A DNA stretch of 64,000 nt from Bradyrhizobium diazoefficiens (GTDB lineage Bacteria > Pseudomonadota > Alphaproteobacteria > Rhizobiales > Xanthobacteraceae), in the NCBI RefSeq assembly GCF_016616425.1, contig NZ_CP067101.1, positions 1,922,001 through 1,986,000 of the forward strand, written 5' to 3'. Below, piece by piece: positions 60,352-64,000 of the stretch; positions within the stretch are counted from its first letter, which is position 1; each line of letters starts with the position of its first letter. Under the pieces are notes generated by a model. It saw nothing but the letters and a program-made list of their open reading frames with translations, was not told the origin of the DNA and made no database searches. The position numbers and the translations under genes were made by a program.

Positions 60352-60747
60352 CTATCTAAGCCAACGATACGCGGCAACTGCAACAGTTGCTGTTACCAAT
60401 ATCCGTATCAGTTCAACGTGGCCCATCATCCAGATACTAGGCGCGGGCGCTCTGGGATTTAACCTATGCTCAGCCTTTCGATAGCCGTACCAGCGGAAAA
60501 GGCAGTTCACCATTTCTGCGATGGTTGCGACGCCTAGAGCGGGAATAATATATCTCGCTATTTCTAGAAGGTAAGCGACCTTGGCAGAATCCGGCTGCAT
60601 TTTCAGCCAAATGAACCCGCCAATGACAGCCGTGGACACCTGCACAAAGAAACGGAATGTGTCCTCCATTCTCTTCATAAAGGCATCGAGCATCGAACAT
60701 ACACGTTTGTAGTGTTCAAGGGGGGTGACGCGCATTTCAGCTGGCAT
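60352..60747 (-). CDS. element passenger: small three-helix membrane protein
   Basis: 131 residues from ATG 60747 (GGGAG, 6-nt spacing). A charged N-terminal helix (EHYKRVCSMLDAFMKRMEDTF) is followed by a hydrophobic span (FFVQVSTAVIGGFIWLKM), another around LEIARYIIPALGVATIAEM and a third at the C-terminus (ILVTATVAVAAYRWL). Unknown family; it resembles small cytoplasmic-membrane sensors in layout only. Inside the IS1-like element, transcribed divergently from the other passengers, and it may be co-regulated through the TGCTT/AAGCA motif in the shared 55-bp gap. Confidence 0.65.
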   Translation of the reverse strand: MPAEMRVTPLEHYKRVCSMLDAFMKRMEDTFRFFVQVSTAVIGGFIWLKMQPDSAKVAYLLEIARYIIPALGVATIAEMVNCLFRWYGYRKAEHRLNPRAPAPSIWMMGHVELIRILVTATVAVAAYRWLR

Positions 60748-60764
60748 TTGCGGCTCCCGCGATA

Positions 60765-60782
60765 TATGCTTAGCGTCAAGCA
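60765..60782. promoter_or_regulatory. element operator 1 (ATGCTT-N6-AAGCAC)
   Basis: ATGCTTAGCGTCAAGCAC spans 60766-60783 in the divergent passenger promoter gap. Read on the other strand it is GTGCTTGACGCTAAGCAT, matching operator 3 in 16 of 18 positions. Confidence 0.6.
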
Positions 60783-60802
60783 CTCTATAGGTTGTGGAAC
60801 AA

Positions 60803-61033
60803 ATGCCAAGAGGCCCAAAAGGCGAAAAGCGTCCCGCCGACGCCATCGGCAACGCCATCATGATCGCCAAGATCGCCACCGGCGAAATTGAGGACATGAC
60901 GACGGAGGATGGCAAGAACGCCGCCGCCGTGGCCTTGGGGCGCATGGGTGGCAAGGCGCGGGCGGCTGGGATGACGGCCAAAAAGCGAAAAGAGATAGCA
61001 AAGAAAGCAGCAAAAACACGCTGGGGAAAATAG
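60803..61033 (+). CDS. element passenger: small basic protein, possible DNA-binding
   Basis: 76 residues from ATG 60803 (a GTG 9 bp upstream is the alternative). N-terminal PRGPKGEKRPADAIGNAIM and a C-terminal Lys/Arg-rich helix GGKARAAGMTAKKRKEIAKK with AAKTRWGK at the end, a composition typical of small nucleoid or KGG-like proteins. The same signature (KRAANLTPEQRREIASKAGN, ARWSK) opens the next gene product. It could bind DNA and control the element's operators, but no defined fold is recognised. Small proteins of this type occur widely in Rhizobiales. Confidence 0.65.
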   Translation: MPRGPKGEKRPADAIGNAIMIAKIATGEIEDMTTEDGKNAAAVALGRMGGKARAAGMTAKKRKEIAKKAAKTRWGK

Positions 61034-61061
61034 CAAGAACGTTCTCTTTTGTTCTCTCTCG

Positions 61062-61084
61062 TGCTTGCTATACAACAGCAAGCA
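61062..61084. promoter_or_regulatory. element operator 2 (TGCTTGCT-N7-AGCAAGCA)
   Basis: A perfect 8-bp-arm inverted repeat in the 88-bp gap before the P63C gene. A further half site AGCAAGCAT lies at 61102-61110, just ahead of the ribosome site. Confidence 0.6.
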
Positions 61085-61121
61085 TAGTACCGGTTCCATA
61101 TAGCAAGCATGGAGCAGGTAT

Positions 61122-62198
61122 ATGTCTGACGACAACCCGCAGCGCCGCGGTGGCAACAAACGGGCAGCGAACCTCACCCCCGAACAACGTCGCGAGATAG
61201 CTAGCAAAGCCGGCAACGCTCGTTGGTCAAAGTTTGCAATTGAACCCGGCCAAAAGCTTCTGAAGTCGGTCGCGAGCGGGATTCTTAACCTTGGAAGCGC
61301 TCAGCTTGAATGTGCCGTCCTCGATGACGAAAACCACACGCGCGTTCTGACGCAGGCGGGATTTTTGACGGCATTGGACCGGGCACCTAAGCCAAATTCT
61401 GGAGGCGGAGGGGCGGTCGCCAACTTGCCTGTATTTTTGCAGGCCAAGAACTTAGAGTCGTTTATTTCCAAAGAGTTGGAGTGGTCGTCAACTCCGATCG
61501 TTTTTGAAGCAAGCAAGGGAGGTGGCTTGAGTGGCCGCTCGCTCGGATATCGCGCTCAGTTATTGCCAGATGTTTGTTGGGTTTATCACAACGCCCAAAT
61601 CGCCGGGAAACTGCTCCCTTCCCAGATGCACGTTGCTGAGAAGTGTACGGCGCTTCTCAGGGCTTTGACGAACGTTGCCATCGACGCGCTGGTAGATGAA
61701 GCGACGGGCTGGCAATACCTGCGCGAGAAAGACGACCTACAGAAGTTGCTGGCGGCCTACATGTCATCCGAGTTGATGCCGTGGACTGAGCGCTTCCCGC
61801 GCGAGTTCTATAAGGAAATGTTTCGGCTTTGGAATTGGCAATGGCCTCCGGCGAATAGCGATAAGGGCGGTCCGCAAGGTCCCAGGTACGCTGGCAAGCT
61901 GACCAATAAACTGGTGTACGACCAGCTACCTCCCGGGGTGGCCGATGGCTTGAAAAACAAGACCCCAGCCGATGCAAACTGGCAGCGCAAGGACCGTCTG
62001 CACCAGTGGCTGAATGAAGAGATCGGTCAGCCGCACCTAGAAAAGCAAGTCGCGGTCGCCACCAACATCATGAAGGTTTGCGACGACAAGGACGAATTCA
62101 TGATGAAATTCGAAAGAGCATTCCCGAATACATTCGAGAGAGGTCGCCAACTTTCCTTCCATAAGAAATTGAGTGGTCCGAAAGACCTCGACGAATAA
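61122..62198 (+). CDS. element passenger: P63C-domain protein
   Basis: 358 residues. The N-terminus (~1-35) carries GGNKRAANLTPEQRREIASK like the preceding small protein. The C-terminal two thirds contain the P63C hallmark VDEATGWQYLREKDDLQKLL, then PWTERFPREFYKEMFRLW (residues ~205-245). P63C domains are known from phage and other mobile genes; biochemical function is unknown. GGAGCAGGT gives the ribosome site. Its TAA stop overlaps by one base an ATG that could open the transposase frame. Cargo of the IS1-like element. Confidence 0.85.
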   Translation: MSDDNPQRRGGNKRAANLTPEQRREIASKAGNARWSKFAIEPGQKLLKSVASGILNLGSAQLECAVLDDENHTRVLTQAGFLTALDRAPKPNSGGGGAVANLPVFLQAKNLESFISKELEWSSTPIVFEASKGGGLSGRSLGYRAQLLPDVCWVYHNAQIAGKLLPSQMHVAEKCTALLRALTNVAIDALVDEATGWQYLREKDDLQKLLAAYMSSELMPWTERFPREFYKEMFRLWNWQWPPANSDKGGPQGPRYAGKLTNKLVYDQLPPGVADGLKNKTPADANWQRKDRLHQWLNEEIGQPHLEKQVAVATNIMKVCDDKDEFMMKFERAFPNTFERGRQLSFHKKLSGPKDLDE

Positions 62199-62215
62199 TG
62201 CTTGACGGTAAGCAT
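62198..62215. promoter_or_regulatory. element operator 3 (ATGCTT-N6-AAGCAT)
   Basis: ATGCTTGACGGTAAGCAT with perfect 6-bp arms; its centre contains the TTGACG that serves as the -35 box of the transposase gene. Confidence 0.65.
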
Positions 62216-62230
62216 AAAAGTTCAGATAAT
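62202..62230 (+). promoter_or_regulatory. transposase promoter
   Basis: TTGACG (62202-62207) and GATAAT (62225-62230) are 17 bp apart. Initiation ~7 nt after the -10 would fall at the A of ATG 62237, giving a leaderless or near-leaderless mRNA. Confidence 0.65.
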
Positions 62231-62236
62231 AGGGGC

Positions 62237-63121
62237 ATGAACAAGCTGCCCCTGCAAACCCGCGTTCAAATCCTCCAGATGCTCTGCGAGGGATCGTCCA
62301 TGCGTTCGATCTCCCGGATCACGGGAGTTTCGATCAACAGCGTTTCCAAGCTTCTGATTGATGCCGGTTTGGCTTGCGCGGCCTACCACGACCTGATGGT
62401 CCGCAACGTGCCTGCGAAGGCCGTCCAGTGCGATGAGATTTGGTCGTTCAGTTACGCCAAGCAAAAGAACGTCAAGTTCGCCAAGGCCGCCCCTGCGGCT
62501 GCTGGCGACGTCTGGACGTGGACCGCGATTGACGCCGACTCCAAGCTGATCGTCTCTTGGCACGTTGGCGACCGTAGCGCGGACACGGGCACGTCGTTCA
62601 TGTTCGATTTGAAGGCCCGTCTTGCGAACAAGGTCCAACTGACGACAGACGGCCATAAGGCGTATCTCAAGGCCGTTGAGGAAGTGGACCTTGATGCTGA
62701 CTATGCGATGCTGAACAAGATTTTCGCAACGGACTACGCTGGTCCGGGCCGCTACAGCCCGCCCAAGTGCATAGGCGCGATCAAGAACCCCATCAAAGGC
62801 AACCCCGACCCGGCCCTGGTCAACACGTCCTTTGCCGAGCGGCAGAACTTGACCATGCGCATGTCAATGCGCCGCTTTACCCGGCTCACCAATGCGTTCA
62901 GCAAGAAGTTTGAAAATCACTGCCACGCGCTGGCGCTCTACTTCGCGTTCTACAACTTCTGCCGCGTCCACAAGACGCTTGGCGTCACCCCGGCGATGGC
63001 CGCTGGCCTGATCGAAACGCCGGTCAAGATGGACGGCATTATCAAGATGATCGATGAGGCAAGCCCGGTTAGGGCGCGCGGCCCTTACAAGAAGCGGAAC
63101 GGCCCTGAAATTTCAAACTGA
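62237..63121 (+). CDS. IS1-family transposase
   Basis: 294 residues from ATG 62237; an upstream ATG at 62198 would add 13 residues and overlaps the P63C stop. An N-terminal HTH (~residues 18-48, EGSSMRSISRITGVSINSVS) precedes a DDE-type catalytic domain. Candidate acidic residues are Asp66 (QCDEIW), Asp138 (TTDGHKAY) and Glu201 (FAERQN), with the C-terminal MRRFTRLTNAFSKK. It cuts and joins the terminal repeats. The reading frame is intact and the stop overlaps the right repeat, so the element may still be active. Confidence 0.9.
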   Translation: MNKLPLQTRVQILQMLCEGSSMRSISRITGVSINSVSKLLIDAGLACAAYHDLMVRNVPAKAVQCDEIWSFSYAKQKNVKFAKAAPAAAGDVWTWTAIDADSKLIVSWHVGDRSADTGTSFMFDLKARLANKVQLTTDGHKAYLKAVEEVDLDADYAMLNKIFATDYAGPGRYSPPKCIGAIKNPIKGNPDPALVNTSFAERQNLTMRMSMRRFTRLTNAFSKKFENHCHALALYFAFYNFCRVHKTLGVTPAMAAGLIETPVKMDGIIKMIDEASPVRARGPYKKRNGPEISN

Positions 63122-63130
63122 GACACTACC
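63109..63130. repeat. right terminal inverted repeat of the element
   Basis: Inverse of the left repeat with two mismatches (positions 4 and 5 from the outer end). It includes the transposase stop codon. Confidence 0.85.
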
Positions 63131-63138
63131 CGCTATCC
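63131..63138. repeat. right target-site duplication CGCTATCC
   Basis: Direct copy of 60318-60325, abutting the right terminal repeat. Confidence 0.85.
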
Positions 63139-63224
63139 ACCCGCTTTTCCCGCAATTGTCTTGGGATTTTCCACCGACTTTGCCCAAGCCGGACTCGACG
63201 TTTTGGCCCCGGTAGTCCCCGGCC

Positions 63225-63255
63225 TGTCCACAACTCATCCACAGATCTATCCACG
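63225..63255. promoter_or_regulatory. cluster of DnaA-box-like words
   Basis: TGTCCACAA (63225), TCATCCACA (63235) and CTATCCACG (63247) occur in tandem. TCATCCACA differs from the DnaA consensus TTATCCACA by one base, the others by two. The last overlaps the stop codon of the oxidoreductase. Confidence 0.35.
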
Positions 63256-64000
63256 GCTTCCGAACAGCGATCGGTGATCCCTCAGGATTGCCTGCGCAGC
63301 GTTATGGCCCGGCGCGCCGGTAACGCCGCCGCCGGGGTGTGCGCCGGCGCCGCAATGGTAGAGGCCCTTGAGCGGCCCGCGATAATCGGCATGGCCCAGC
63401 ATCGGCCGCGCCGAGAACAGCTGGTTCAAGGTCAGCGCGCCGTGGAAGATGTCGCCGCCGAGCAGGCCGAACTGCCGTTCGAGATCGAGCGGGGACAGGA
63501 TTTGGCGGCCCAGCACGCTCGTCGCAAAACCCGGCGCGTATTTGTCCACCGTCGCGATCATGAGATCGGCAACTTCTTCGCGATGATCGTCCCACGATTG
63601 TCCATCGGGAAGCCGTGGCGCGACGTGCTGGCAGAACAGGCTCGCGACATGCTTTCCCGCCGGCGCCAGGGTGTCGTCGAGCGTCGAGGGGATCAGCATC
63701 TCGATGACGGGCGAGCGGCTCCAGCCTTGCGCCCGGGCATCGAGCCATGCGCGGTCCATGTAGTCGAGGCTCGGCGCCAGGATGATGCCGGAACTGAGAT
63801 GATCGCCCTCGCCCGGCAGCGCGGCGAAGGAGGGGAGGCGGTCCAGCGCCACGTTCATGCGGAAGGTGCCGGAGCCGTTCTTCCAGTGCCGGATGCGAGC
63901 GAGGAAATCTGCAGGCAGGGCCTCGGCCGCGACCAGCCGCGTATAGAGCAGCTTTGGATTGACATTGGCCGCGACATATCTTGCGCGGATGGTTGAGCCG
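63247..64000 (-). CDS. phytoene dehydrogenase-like FAD oxidoreductase (5' end outside window)
   Basis: The frame is open from the stop at 63247 to the window edge, ~250 residues of the C-terminal part. Conserved C-terminal block GLYHCGAGAHPGGGVTGAPG is the FAD-contacting motif of carotenoid-oxidoreductase/phytoene-desaturase-like enzymes, and KNGSGTFRMNVALDRLPSF is typical of the substrate domain. The substrate is not identifiable: these stand-alone members are often not carotenoid enzymes. Convergent with the element and pilin region. Confidence 0.85.
   Translation of the reverse strand, partial: GSTIRARYVAANVNPKLLYTRLVAAEALPADFLARIRHWKNGSGTFRMNVALDRLPSFAALPGEGDHLSSGIILAPSLDYMDRAWLDARAQGWSRSPVIEMLIPSTLDDTLAPAGKHVASLFCQHVAPRLPDGQSWDDHREEVADLMIATVDKYAPGFATSVLGRQILSPLDLERQFGLLGGDIFHGALTLNQLFSARPMLGHADYRGPLKGLYHCGAGAHPGGGVTGAPGHNAAQAILRDHRSLFGSRG

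Larger units (their letters stand above)
60326..63130. mobile_element. IS1-family-like element carrying three passenger genes (2.8 kb)
   Basis: Bounded by 22-bp imperfect terminal inverted repeats (60326-60347 and 63109-63130; 20 of 22 positions match, both beginning GGT) and flanked by an 8-bp direct duplication CGCTATCC. The interior holds, in order, a small membrane protein (minus strand), a small basic protein, a P63C-domain protein and an IS1-type transposase (all plus). The transposase stop lies inside the right repeat, and the membrane protein stop is 5 bp inside the left one, so the cargo is packed between the ends. A typical IS1 is ~0.8-1.1 kb with only the transposase; the cargo is unusual. 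It sits in the gap downstream of the pilin gene. Confidence 0.88.

Overview
The window is chromosomal DNA from a high-GC alphaproteobacterium. Bradyrhizobium or a close relative fits best. The evidence is the alphaproteobacterial order of the division and cell-wall (dcw) cluster, a long FtsZ, a PmtA-type phospholipid methyltransferase, an ECF42-type sigma factor, a Flp pilin, and several families of palindromic intergenic repeats. This placement is inferred from protein character and gene order; no database was searched.

Layout. 1-2.3 kb: a DUF899 protein cut by the window edge, a small membrane protein, a GNAT acetyltransferase and an L,D-transpeptidase. 2.6-8.5 kb: a membrane-lipid neighbourhood with a GT4 glycosyltransferase, pmtA, an Mpo1-like membrane protein, a class-III aminotransferase, psd and a Nudix hydrolase. 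8.6-13.5 kb: envelope and exported proteins (FecR-domain, DUF2147, an extensin-like lipoprotein) and two tiny reading frames. 13.5-21.2 kb: a TetR-controlled EmrAB-type efflux pair with a clear operator palindrome, then an ABC exporter and a MATE exporter behind a promoter and a short leader reading frame. 21.2-25.4 kb: a TauE-like exporter, a MocR regulator divergent from a DUF983 gene, an alpha/beta hydrolase and RNase P RNA (rnpB, minus strand). 25.5-28.0 kb: a DGPF/YCII protein with an ECF42-like sigma factor, and an AmiD/AmpD-like amidase.

28.5-55.0 kb holds the dcw cluster and its extension on the plus strand: rsmH-ftsL-ftsI-murE-murF-mraY-murD-(frameshifted small gene)-ftsW-murG-murC-murB-ddl-ftsQ-ftsA-ftsZ-lpxC-bamD-recN-ligA. 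Together these genes make lipid II, assemble the divisome, start lipid A synthesis and support outer-membrane assembly and DNA repair/ligation. Palindromic repeats sit in most gaps from ftsW to ddl and between recN and ligA. 55-60.2 kb: a Bcr/CflA-type MFS transporter, an M24 aminopeptidase, a 59-residue protein, prmA and a Flp pilin gene.

The most unusual object is at 60326-63130. It is a 2.8-kb IS1-family-like element with 22-bp terminal inverted repeats (20 of 22 matching) and an 8-bp target duplication (CGCTATCC). Besides the transposase it carries three passenger genes: a small membrane protein, a small basic protein and a P63C-domain protein. All three of its internal gaps contain the same TGCTT...AAGCA inverted-repeat motif, and in one gap the motif overlaps the -35 box of the transposase promoter. 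This suggests a self-regulated passenger-carrying transposon. The window ends inside a phytoene-dehydrogenase-like FAD oxidoreductase gene.
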